Shown here in pieces: positions 43,621 through 62,785 of a DNA stretch of 64,000 nucleotides (position 1 is its first letter; every line of letters begins with the position of its first letter). The DNA comes from Monarcha castaneiventris obscurior. Its lineage: Eukaryota > Chordata > Aves > Passeriformes > Monarchidae. The translations under genes and the position numbers were made by a program. Below the pieces are notes generated by a model. It worked only from the letters and a program-made list of their open reading frames with translations. It did not search any database and had not been told where the DNA came from. The stretch lies in NCBI GenBank assembly GCA_026261815.1, contig JAMPIT010000481.1:124001-188000 (forward strand). Reading direction: 5' to 3'.

Positions 43621-46089
43621 CTAAGGCAGGGGGATGTTTGACCACGCTCACGATGTGGCTCCCACGGTGAACACGGCCCCAGCAGCACCGCCAGTGCAAG
43701 TGCCTTTGGGGACCAAAGCTTTGGCTGCCTCTTGTCCTGAGAGGTCGGGAGCACTGTCTGAGCCGCCCTCATCAAGGATTTCTCAGTGGGTCTTCACGTT
43801 TTCAGGAGAAGGAACAAGGGTATTAGTTGTGTCCCTGCTGTGATTTGATATTGGGGAGCATCCAGGACTTAGATCCACGCATCCGCTTTGCAGTGATTAT
43901 GGCTGGAGTCCCCTGATGAGCATGGTCCCCCACTGACAGCTACAATTTACAGCGATGCTGTAGCAAAAGTCATGGGGGGAGAGGGAGGGAGGGCGGCTGT
44001 GCACCTTTGGCAAGTTTTGTCATCGGTTTCACCCAGGGACAGCAAAGAGGTGCCAGCTGAGGGAGTGGGGTTTGAGCGGGAGCAGCGTGTGATGTGGGGC
44101 ATCACTGCTGATGAGGGGCTGAAACACTGCTAATCCTCCCCAATGGCTGCACTGACAGCAAAGGTAATCAAATTCCCCAAATAATTTAATCGAATTGTTA
44201 GCCTGTCTTGTAAAATAAATAAACAGGAACGGCCTGTGAATGCCAACCACAGCATGGATGAACACGGGGGTGCAGCCAGCCCTGCCTGGCCTGTGACTGC
44301 TGACTCCCTTGGGAGGGACCAGCTCCAGCAGCACTTAGAATCCACCCCTGTTCCTGGGAAGGTCAGGGGAAACGGCTCAGGGAGTACTGAAGGGCACTGG
44401 TGGGGCTCCTGTCTTGACAGAGCTCAGCCACCAGCCTTGGAAGAGCCCCGTTGTCCACGGGCATCCCCCATCCTCCTCCAGACTCGGAGAGCTGCAGAGC
44501 CACAGGACTGATCCCAGGAAAAGCAGGAATCAGTGGGAATCCTAAGTGGGTGCCTTGAGGAAGTCAGAAATGTCAACAGGAGAGATGGTGGGCAGGGATG
44601 GAGAAAGGCCTCTGTGCTGTCCAGGAGAGAAAGGAAAACAACAGCTGTGAAATAATGCTCTGGTTTCTGAGGCTCCCACAAAGGAGATCCTTGCAGGAGG
44701 TTTGTGGGCAGCTCAAAACAGGCAAGTCCAAACCTGGGTTTCCAAGTACTGGAGATGAGAAGCTCTGGACAGATGGATCAAATGAGGTATTTTGGCCAAG
44801 ATTTTGCACTAAGGTTTAATGACATCAAGCTGTGCTTTAGCACAGAGAGAGTGAGATTTTAGGGGTACTTTCAGCAGAGTAGGGAGGAGAAGGAAAGAGA
44901 GAGACAAAATTCTTGTGAATCACAACAGAGCTGCAAGATATTTCTGTTGTCACCCCAAAGTAACAGAAATGTTTCTGCAGAGCATTCACCTCAATTTTTC
45001 TCTCACGGCAGACTAATCTGGAACTGTCAGCACAAGCGTCTTTGTCCTGACCATCCTGTACTCCAGCACACATCCAGCACAGGCAGGGCTAACTGCAGAG
45101 GCCCCACTCCAGTATCATGTCATCACACTACCCTTTCATTTCTCTTATCAATGCTGCCATTCAGTTCCACTCCTTTTTCCCAGCCCTTATCACAGTGAGC
45201 CAAAAAAGTGCAGAACATCAGTCAGGAGGGAAAAAAAAAAAAAAGAACAGGTGAAATTCTGATTTTGTCAGCTAAAATAGTTTCCAGATGAGCTCTGCCC
45301 ACAAAGAAGCTGAACCTTGGTGATTTAGTTGCCAAATTTTATATTTTCTCCCTCTCCCCCATCTCTCCTCTCATCTCTGAGCTCAAAGTGGAGTCCTGAC
45401 ACTGCAAAGCATTAATAGAATTAGTGTCCTGCTATAAACTGTTCACTGGAGCTTGTTAGCTCAGTTGTTGATGCTAAATTCTTATCAGCAGAGCCACCTA
45501 AAAGAGCATTAATCAAGAAAGGCTGAACTCCCTGCCTGGGTCACAGAAATTTAATTAAACCCCAAGTAAAACTGGAAAATCATTTTGAAAAGAGAAGAGA
45601 TGAATGCAAAATGTTTTTCATCGTTTGACTCTGCATCTCCGCAGTTCAAACCCTCAGCCATCATTTCAAAGAGAGTTTTGCCACAGCAAAGGTTGAGGGA
45701 AACACAGACATGCAGTGTTTCCTCACTCAGTGCCTCCTTTAATACAAGGTCTTGATGCTCATCCAGGGGAAACAAACTATGGAAAACCACTGATTAAGGC
45801 CCATTAAGGACCTGCACCCACAAATGCAAAAGAGCAGAATGCACATCCAAGCAACACAGTGATCTCCTTGAGTAAGGTTCTGTTATGGTTAAGGTCGTGT
45901 TATGGTTATTAATTTATGGATTTGCATCTATTTTCCATTTGCTGTGCAAAAAGTCTCATGCAACAAACTACTTACTTGGCAGATGCAGAGATGCAGAGAA
46001 ATATCAGTATTGGTACGACCTCGTGTGGGATATTCTGTGTATTTCTGGGACCTCTCTTTGGAAAAATAAAAGATTAATTTATCCCTGAA

Positions 46090-46480
46090 CAGGTGCGGAG
46101 AAGGACTGGCAGAGTGATTAGCAGAACTGAGAGCCTATCTTAGGAGAGGAGATTAAAAGAGCTTGGCTTGTTTAGCCTAGAAAAACAAAGGTTAAGAGGG
46201 GATATGATTACTTTTCATAAATACAATCAGGGTGGGAGGAAGGGGAATGATTTCTGTTAGAGGATAATATGGGCGGGAGATCAAATAAGGCACATCTCGG
46301 CCAGGAATAAATTTCCACTGTTTTCCTGTTGCTGGAGGAGGGAGGTTTTGGAAAGGCCTTCTCAGAGGATGGATGAGCCCCTGTGGTCTTTGAGGGGACA
46401 AATGTGGCTGGCTCAGTCTGGCCAGTGAGTCTGCAGGTAGGACACATAGGACTGCCAAAGGCAAAGCAGGGAGGTGTGAC
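46090..46480 (+). repeat. Older CR1 LINE copy
   Basis: GAGCTTGGCTTGTTTAGCCT, AGAAAAACAAAGGTTAAGAG and GGGATATGATTACTTTTCAT resemble the internal part of CR1 3' ends, followed by a diverged middle (TTTCCACTGTTTTCCTGTTG). The 3' tail is not clear. Confidence 0.75.
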
Positions 46481-46978
46481 ATGGCTGCCATCTGATTGCA
46501 TTTCTATTATTTATAAACCCATAAAATCCATTGACTTTATTTAATCCACGAATCACTTGAAAGATCCGGGAATGGTTTTCTTCCTCCATCAATACGAAAA
46601 GCTTGATTTCTGGGATTTTTATTTGGCAGTCGCCTCCTAAATCGTGGCAGATGGGCCACAACAAGGCAGCAGAGGGACAGGACACAGAGCTGCTGGTGCT
46701 CCTGGCAGTACCAAGAAGAGATGAAACACCTCTCTGCTCCACGTCCCCACTGTCAGGGATGTCTGGTGACACCTTCTCCCACTCTCAGCCAGGCTGCACC
46801 ATCTCCTGACTGCCTTCCTTTGATGACACACTTAAGTGAGATGAATCCAGGGCTTCAGGAGTCCTTTTTTCCATGTGGCGCTGGTTACGCACGGTGCAAT
46901 CCAGTGCAAATCGAGACATATGTTCTTCCTCTTGCCTCAGCAATTGCTCACAGAGCGCTGAGATGAAGTGAAGCAAGA

Positions 46979-47076
46979 GGGCACACACGCACACGCACAC
47001 ACACACACACACACACATACATATATATAAAAAAATAGATAAATATATACATATACATACACATATATATATAAAT
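46979..47076. repeat. (CA)n / (TA)n microsatellite
   Basis: A CACACG/CACACA run passes into alternating TACATATATA sequence. Compound dinucleotide microsatellite; likely length-polymorphic. Confidence 0.95.
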
Positions 47077-47879
47077 CCTCTGCATGGGCAGGAGGATCTC
47101 AAGCGATTTGCTGTCAGTGTGTTAATATTAATTCTAGTGTAAATGCATATGTCTGCATGTATTTGCATATATGCACGTGTGCATATGCATATATAGGATA
47201 TTCACAAATGAAAGTGGTATAGAGCCAAACTGACCAGAAAAGACAACACAGCATATTTATAAAATGAAAAAAATGGTGAAAATATACCCGTATGATTTAG
47301 TGCTCCCCCAGCTCTTAATTTATGTGAGTCCTCCTGTCACTCACTAATTACCCTGTTGACTTAACCAACCATCTGTATTGCCAGGCTGCAGGTCAGCTCG
47401 GTCTGCTGGGCCCTGGCTTGGGGGCTAAAATGCATTTCTACTGTTTGATCTTCCACATAAATGAAAACATCTTACTTTAACTCATCATCACTGAGAGTTC
47501 AGAAGTTAATTCATGCTGATTGTTGTTTTGAAAATATTTATTAAAGAAATTGGTTTTAAAAAATGAAGGTGGAAACTGTAAAACACGGGGAAATAAAGAC
47601 AAGGAAAAGCAAGAAAAATCTTGGTTTCAGCTTGGCCTTATGAAAATTGCTCGCTCTCAGCAATTATCTCAGCTAATGAGATGAAGGATGGACACTGATT
47701 CTCTCTGGTAAGACGGTGGTTGCTGAGAGCCGGGACTTGTGCCTGTGAGGGTCCCTGACCTGCCCCAGCCCGGGAGAAGATGCTGAGGTGCCACCTCCGA
47801 ACCCCGCGGCAATGCTGTACTGCTGGGGACACCTTGTGGTGCACGGCTGAGAGACAAACGCTGCGATTTAAGTGTCACT

Positions 47880-47930
47880 AGGCCCTGCTTTCCCAACCCT
47901 GCCCTGCTTTCCCAACCCTGCCCCGCTTTT
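47880..47930. repeat. 19-bp tandem repeat, about 2.5 copies
   Basis: Units of CCCTGCTTTCCCAACCCTG, repeated at 47882 and 47901, with a partial diverged third copy. Confidence 0.9.
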
Positions 47931-48109
47931 TCCACTTCCGGGGGCTGCTGGGGCTCCCCAAGCCAGGGGCAGCTGCCCAGAGGCGTTTGCACACAGGAGA
48001 GAGTCACTGATGCATTGCTGACTGCAACTCCTGGCTAGCAAAGCCCCAGTGAGCTGGAATGAGGAAAGGAAGGTCTTTGTAAAGAGCAGGGAAAGAAGAA
48101 ACACAGAGA

Positions 48110-48520
48110 ATCGATGTTGCAGTTGCCGGCTGGAGAGTAAGAAAGACTCAGAGACAGGAATGCAGTCAAGAGAATGGATGGAATTATTTAATTAACAAGG
48201 GATGGGTTTTTATGTGTTTAGTTCTCTTAGTGTCTACCTAAATGGCAAGAGGTTATTGGACCTCTTGCTAACTACCTACGAGAGTGATTGGTCAATTCTC
48301 ACATCGTTCATTCTCCTACTCGAAATCATAACAATTCTAATTATATTTGCAGGTGCAAGATAGCAGACTCGGTTTACAGAAACCTTATCATGTTTTCCAT
48401 AGTTCAGCATGAGAAAGACAGAGCTCTCACGAACTACTGCAGAGAGCTGAAGAAATTCTCTGCTGAGGCTTCTTCAGCATCCATAAATCAGCAGCTGGAG
48501 ACCCGTGGAATCTCAACTGG
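48110..48520 (-). mobile_element. LTR-like fragment of an endogenous retrovirus (probable)
   Basis: Reads like an avian ERV LTR in reverse. On the minus strand it carries AATTGACCAATCAC and GGTCCAATAACC (CCAAT-type boxes) and an A/T-rich GCAAATATAATTAG that could be a TATA region. No gag/pol sequence is nearby. The ends and target-site duplication are not resolved, so boundaries are approximate. Confidence 0.5.
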
Positions 48521-50521
48521 TCTTTTTTTTTTCTAAGCCTGGGGGTTTTTGCAACATTATCAGGCAATATTTGGTATCCTCCAGAGCTGGAGCCCCATGC
48601 TCTGACACCCATGGAGGTGTTTTCAGCCGTAGTTACATTCTCAAAAAAAAAAAAAAAAGATGGGAAAAAGCTGCCAGGGGAGGAGAACCAATGGGAAGCT
48701 GGGGATGAGCCCATGGAGCAGTGCCAGCGTGGCTGCCTGGGCACAGCTTGGCACGAGGGATTTGGGCCACATGCAGCAGAGATGTGCAGGACTCAGAGGT
48801 GCAGAAAACAACCCCTCCCTGGAGGGTGAGCGTGTCCTTTCAGCTGCTCCCTCCCCACGGTTGTGCTCCTGACACGTTTGGGGTGCAGGCAATGAGGTGG
48901 GGACGTGCAGTGGGTAAAGATCCTCCCTGTATGTTTCTCCTGGCTAATCCCTGGAATTCCCTGGCTGGAAACAGAGGCTGCAGGTCTCACTGATCTTGGC
49001 AGTTTAAGGCTGGAAGGAACCATGAATACACCTGGGAGGACACAGGGTATTTGGGAATTCCTTAAACACTCTTCAAGTCCTTACTGGGCTTCCTGAGGAC
49101 TCGTTGCTGCCAGAAAGAGGCACAAGCAGTGCTCTCCTCTGCCCCTGCAAGCTCTCTGCTGACAGCACAGCTGCTTTAGCAATAATTGCACTTTTTTTTT
49201 TTTTTTTACCCAGCTTTTATTTTAACAATTTTTGCAAACAAAAAAAAAAACCCAAAAAACCAAAAACCCAATTGCTATTTTCCAAGTGATTCCAGCAGCA
49301 AGGGGAGCAGATGCTGAGCGGAATCACACGTGCAAGGGGTTTGTGTGTCCTGCGTTTGCAGTTTCCAGTGTGCTGCCATTATCCCTGAGCATTCTCCGTA
49401 TGAAAGATGAGGAGAGCGCAATCACCACGGCCTGTTTTGGTTGAATCAGCAAGGAGGAGTTTCAGAGCTGGCTCTCCACGAATAATCCCATTCTCCCAGG
49501 CAGCTGTCTTTTGCAAAATGAAAGTGCAGACATCTACAGTATTACCCTGCGCCTGTTTGCAGAGTCTGCTGTTATCACGTTAATGAAGGGAGCTGAGATA
49601 ATCACCTTAAAGCATAAATAAATCTTGGATGCTGATTCACTTTCTCCTATTTGAGTCTCATTTACCAGGGTAATTCTTATTTCTTTTCCGCTGTGGGCTT
49701 GTTGTGTCTGCCAAGACAGCTTCTTTCTCCACAATTCATCTCCAGAGAACTTGAATTAAGAGGCCTCATGTCTTGTTGCAGTTATTCCTTCTCATTTTGC
49801 AGCCATATGAAGTCCTACATCCAAGGCCAGTCCAGACAATTTTATTTCATCTGCAGCATCAGCCAGTGCTGGGTGGGTCACTTACATACAAAAACAAACA
49901 GACACTTTTAGAAGATAATTTCTCCCAATCTTAGACATGTGACAGGAGACATCCTTTCCCCAGGCCTCTGAAGGAGCTCACACGGGAGTGTAACATCTAA
50001 ATTCATGGCCTAACGCACAGTTATAGGCCAGGGAGCCCTCACGACACAAATGGCAAGTCAGATATTATGAAATTTCACAATATTCCATGTTTCCTTCAAG
50101 CCCCAGCCTCTGGAATCAGGTGAATCTGCATCTCACTTATTTATCCCTCAGTAAATTCACATCTGGCATTTAAGGTTGCAGGAGAAAAAAAAAAAAAAAG
50201 TAATCCGAGCACGTGACTCAAATTGGGTGTTCATCAGCTCAAAATGAAGAATATTAACCCCTTCCCACCAGAATTTTTTTTCCTGATTGCCGATGATTTT
50301 TTCCCAAGCCTGACTAATGATACCAGAACGCCTGGTGCTGGCCAGGCTTCATGCAGGAGGTTCGGCCCCAGCGCCAGGGCTGTCTGTGCCAGCTGCTCAC
50401 GGGCATCTCCCCAGTCCCTCGCTCCCTGCGTCCCCTCCCGCATCCCAGGATGTCCTGATCCCACTGGGAGCTGGGCAATGTGCTGGCACAGCAGCACTGC
50501 GGGGCGTGAGGGCTGCGAGGA

Positions 50522-50764
50522 CTGGGAGAGCTGGGACAACTGGGACAACTGGGAGAACTGGGAGAACTGGGACAAATGGGACAACGGGGACGACTGGGAG
50601 AACTGGGAGAACTGGGACAAATGGGACAACTGGGACAACTGGGAGAACTGCGAGAACTGGGACGACTGGGAGAACTGGGACAGCTGGGACAACTGGGACA
50701 ACTGGGAGAACTGGGAGAACTGGGAGAACTGGGACAGCTGGGACAACTGGGACAACTGGGCGAT
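50522..50764 (+). repeat. 9-bp G-run minisatellite, about 27 units
   Basis: Consensus CTGGGASAA repeated head to tail 27 times with few substitutions: CTGGGACAA and CTGGGAGAA alternate, with variants ATGGGACAA, CGGGGACGA, CTGGGACAG and CTGCGAGAA. The period is a multiple of three and the unit lacks stops, so long artificial ORFs arise on both strands. Confidence 0.97.
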
Positions 50765-50920
50765 GAGCTGGAGGAGCAGCTCATGTGGAGATGAAGTCCC
50801 GTGCTGCGAACAAGAACTTTGGGAAGGGCAGAGGGTGCGGGAATGGGGAAAGGCATCCACGCTGGGATGCAGAGATAATCCCAGGAGCTGTGCAATGGAA
50901 CAGACGGGGAAAAACGAGAG

Positions 50921-51250
50921 TCACAGAATCACAGAATCACCAGGTTGGAAGAGACCTTCAAGATCATCGAGTCCAACCCATGTCTGAACACCTCAACTCA
51001 ACTAAACCATGGCACCGAGTGCCACATCCAATCTCCTTTTAAACACGTCCAGGGATGGTGATTCCACCACCTCCCCGGGTAAACCATTCCAATATTTTAA
51101 CACTCTTTCTGTAAAAAACTTTTTTCTAATATCCAACCTATATTTTCCTTGGCGCAACTTAAGACTGTGTCCTCTTGTTCTGTCAGTTGTTGCCTGGAAA
51201 AAGAGACCAACTCCCACCTCACTACAACCACCTTTCTGGAAGTTGTAGTC
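50921..51250 (-). repeat. CR1 LINE 3'-end copy (antisense, different subfamily)
   Basis: TCACAGAATCACAGAATCAC, AGACCTTCAAGATCATCGAG, TCCTCTTGTTCTGTCAGTTG and GAGACCAACTCCCACCTCAC: the longer type of CR1 3' end, reverse orientation. It lies just before the LTR-like element. Confidence 0.9.
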
Positions 51251-51329
51251 ACAGGCTGCGCCTGGCCCTGGCATGCTGCACCGAGTGTGCCTGGCAAGGC
51301 TGTGGCAGCGGGGTGGCTTCGGGGAGAAG

Positions 51330-52080
51330 CTGATTTATTAGAATATGGATATAGATCTAATATCGATATCTAACTGGAACGGACAAAGACTCTCTAACTC
51401 GACTGGGTTAGAAAGGGAATGTTTATTCCAGCGCTGGGAAGCTTTGAGGATCGCTCCAAGAGCACAGCTCCGAGATTACAAAGCAATCCAACATCTATTT
51501 ATCCACGAAAGTTCTAAATATTCAAAATACAAATACATATTTATAACATGGACGCCTCCCATTCCTCACTTTGTATGGAAATTAGCTAAAAAGTCATTAA
51601 GCATGCGTAGTTCTCTCTATGAAATGGGTCGGTGGTCTCATAATTATGGGAGGGGTCCCTCATTGGATGAAGTAACTCTTCTTCCTCGCTATGACTTTTT
51701 TACCTTCTTAGTTTTTAACAGTACAAATGGCCTTGGAGATCTCCCAGCTCCTTCCCCAAAACAGGTTTGGAATTGGGTCATCAATAACTGTCTGGCCCTT
51801 CCTCTGCAGCTTCTTGTTACAGCCCAGCTGAACAACATCAGATAACCAATAATCAGTTCCCAGACCTGAGGAGTTTATTCTGGCTTCAGTTTCTTCGCTT
51901 AATCATCAATCTCATTGTTTAGATTCTGCTGTGTTTGCTTCCTATTCTAACTAATCTATTAACTAAATTCTTAATGTTTAAATGTTTAAGAAAAACTCAA
52001 TTTAAATACTTAAGAGAGACTTATTTTAAATGTTGCCAAGAGACTCAATGTCTCACAGCTGCTGGAAGATTTCCCTGTAT
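51330..52080 (-). mobile_element. Solo LTR of an avian endogenous retrovirus (probable)
   Basis: About 750 bp of AT-rich, non-CR1 sequence with LTR-like signals on the minus strand: TATAAATA (plus-strand 51538-51545) and AATAAA about 115 bp further on (plus-strand 51422-51427), as expected for U3-R-U5 order. No retroviral genes adjoin it, so it would be a solo LTR. Exact TG...CA ends and target-site duplication were not resolved. Confidence 0.6.
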
Positions 52081-52129
52081 TTTATGGAGTCAATTCCAGC
52101 GGCTCCATCCCAGCACTCCCCTCACATAC

Positions 52130-52310
52130 CAGGCTGTGGTACAGCCCTGCCCCCCGCGCCGGTTCTGCGTGGAACGGCCCGGGGGGGGCAGCAGTGGTGC
52201 GCTCCCTTCCCCCCCCGCCCGCGGCGGTGGTGCGCTCCGCGCCTGCGCACTGCCGTGGCCGGCGCTCAGCTGGGCAGTGTTTACAGCCCGAGCGCGCCGG
52301 CCTGAGCTGC
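52130..52310 (+). promoter_or_regulatory. PCMTD2: PCMTD2 CpG-island promoter
   Basis: GC- and CpG-rich sequence without a TATA box, including a CGCGCCTGCGCACTGC stretch near 52238-52253 that resembles an NRF1 site. It lies directly before the predicted non-coding exon 1. Position of the start site within it is not determinable. Confidence 0.75.
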
Positions 52311-52477
52311 GCCGAGCCGAGCCGAAAGGAGCCGAGTGCAGCCGAACCGAACCGAACCGAACCGAGCAGCACGGGGCCGAACCGAACGGAGCCGAGGCGA
52401 ACCGAACGGGCCGAGCCGAAGCGAGCCGAAGCTAGCCGAAGGTTGCCGAGCCGAAGGGAGCCGAGCCATCCGTTGAG
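52311..52477 (+). other. PCMTD2: PCMTD2 non-coding exon 1 (3' part), CCGA-pentanucleotide repeat
   Basis: Predicted 5' UTR exon ending at ATCCGTTGAG before the donor GTACCG at 52478. Most of it (52311-52468) is a degenerate 5-bp repeat, GCCGA/ACCGA with AAGGA, ACGGA and AGCGA variants, about 31 units. The call as exon rests on the donor, the CpG island and PCMTD2's known non-coding first exon; the 5' end is unknown. Confidence 0.6.
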
Positions 52478-61339
<8,862 letters not shown>

Positions 61340-61375
61340 TTTTTCCTTCTTCTAGGAAGTGGGAAGTAGGCAGAG

Positions 61376-61381
61376 AATAAA
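61376..61381 (+). terminator. PCMTD2: PCMTD2 proximal poly(A) signal AATAAA
   Basis: AATAAA 37 bases after the stop, in GAGAATAAAGTATTCC. Whether it or a distal site is the main one is not known. Confidence 0.5.
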
Positions 61382-62610
61382 GTATTCCTTAGGGCTTGAC
61401 AAACGTGTCCCACTTGCTTGCCTGCGAATGTGACACCCGAGGCAGTAGGCTGGCTGGGGAATGTGGCTGCTGTAAACTTTGACATTATAGCTTTTTTGAG
61501 TTCCTTCTTTCTTCTCAGTTGTGTGCTATAGTTTTATCCTACAGCAGGGATTCCTTAGGAAGCAAGTTGGTGAAGTGCTCAGCTGCTTATGGAAAGGAGG
61601 ATTTAATTCCCTCAAAACTAACTGCACGAGATATTTCTAAAAATCTCATGGCTGCTCCACCGAGTATCAGTTTGGAAAAACTCCTGAGCAGTTCCCAAAA
61701 GACCTTTCCTGTCTGTGCTCTCTCCCACTAAACTCTCTCACACTAAGCCGTGTGTTTGCCATGGTGTGTGTTTAACGGAGGATGAAGATTATTATTTAAA
61801 ACCTGACCTGGCAAATCTTGTTTCTTCCAGTAATCTGAAAAAGCACAGCTTTTACAGAAAGGAAAGAAATTTTGGCATTACCCTTGTGGCATCCAGATTT
61901 TGAATGAGAAGGAAAGCATCAGCTCCCCTTTGGTTGGTCTGTTTTGCTTATAAATAATATATAATTTTTCAGTAAAAACTGTTTTATAAAGTATTGAGTT
62001 TTTAATGGAAAACACCTTTTCTGGTGAACGAGTTGGTGTTTTGTTTTTTTTTTAAAGCATTGGAGGCAAGTGAGGAATTGCAAAGCTGTTTAGCTTTGAC
62101 AGGATGCAGGGGTAGTCAGGGTTGGGACTTGTCTCTGGAAATGTTTACAGAGTAATTTTGAATGGGGAAGGGGGTAGAGAAGAGCTGCAGAGCAGTGAGT
62201 TTGTGAAAGCTGAAAGCAGAATCTGGGTTTTGCTGTTGTGTGAGATAACTTAGATTGTCTGAGCTGAACAGAGCGAGGTGCAGAGCACAAGGCTGAGCAG
62301 TAAATCAGCCAAACAGAGTTTTGTGGAGAGTCTGCAGAACCTGAAAGCAGCCTAGAGAGCCAATTTGGTGCAGTTCTTAGGTGTTCCTGTGTGCGTGCCC
62401 CTGCTGTGGCTGGAATACAGCTCGTGCACAAGTGTTCCACAGTGGAATGAAGTTGCTCAGCTTGGCAGGTGATTTTATTCCTGCAACAATGAAGTAGAAA
62501 TTTTAACAGGCTCACATGGAAAGACTTGTCACTCTGCAGTTCTGTGGATGTGAGCTGTAATTTTTATTCCCAAGTCTTTCTGTCATGGTGATGGAAGGAG
62601 ATGCCATGGA

Positions 62611-62785
62611 TTCACAGGATCACAGAATGGTTTGGGTTGGAAGGGACCTTAAAGACCATCTCGTTCCAGCTCCCTGCCATGGACAGAGGCACCTTCCACT
62701 AGGCCAGGTTGCTCCCAGCCCTATCCAGCCTGGCCTTGAGCAGTTCCAGGAATGGGGAGTCCACAATATCTGTGGACAATAAAAT
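62611..62785 (-). repeat. CR1 LINE 3'-end copy (antisense)
   Basis: TCACAGGATCACAGAATGGT, TTGGGTTGGAAGGGACCTTA, CCCTGCCATGGACAGAGGCA and CAGCCTGGCCTTGAGCAGTT in reverse CR1 order. Confidence 0.95.

Larger units (their letters stand above)
39700..52100. other. Intergenic region between MYT1 and PCMTD2
   Basis: 12.4 kb without a recognisable gene. It holds CR1 copies (40188-40590, 46090-46480, 50921-51250), a CA/TA microsatellite (46979-47076), a 19-bp repeat (47880-47930), LTR-like elements (about 48110-48520 and 51330-52080) and a 9-bp minisatellite (50522-50764). Candidate conserved blocks lie at 41580-41780 and 43380-43620. Confidence 0.7.

Noticed and set aside
50522..50764. CRISPR-like array
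   Set aside because: Nine-base units are contiguous with no spacers, and the genome is a vertebrate's.
50223..50987. Long ORFs on both strands (for example Trp/Asn/Glu or Ser/Gln/Leu repeats) across the 9-bp array
   Set aside because: Each follows from a stop-free 9-bp unit whose length is a multiple of three. There are no flanking conserved domains or splice signals, so they are not genes.
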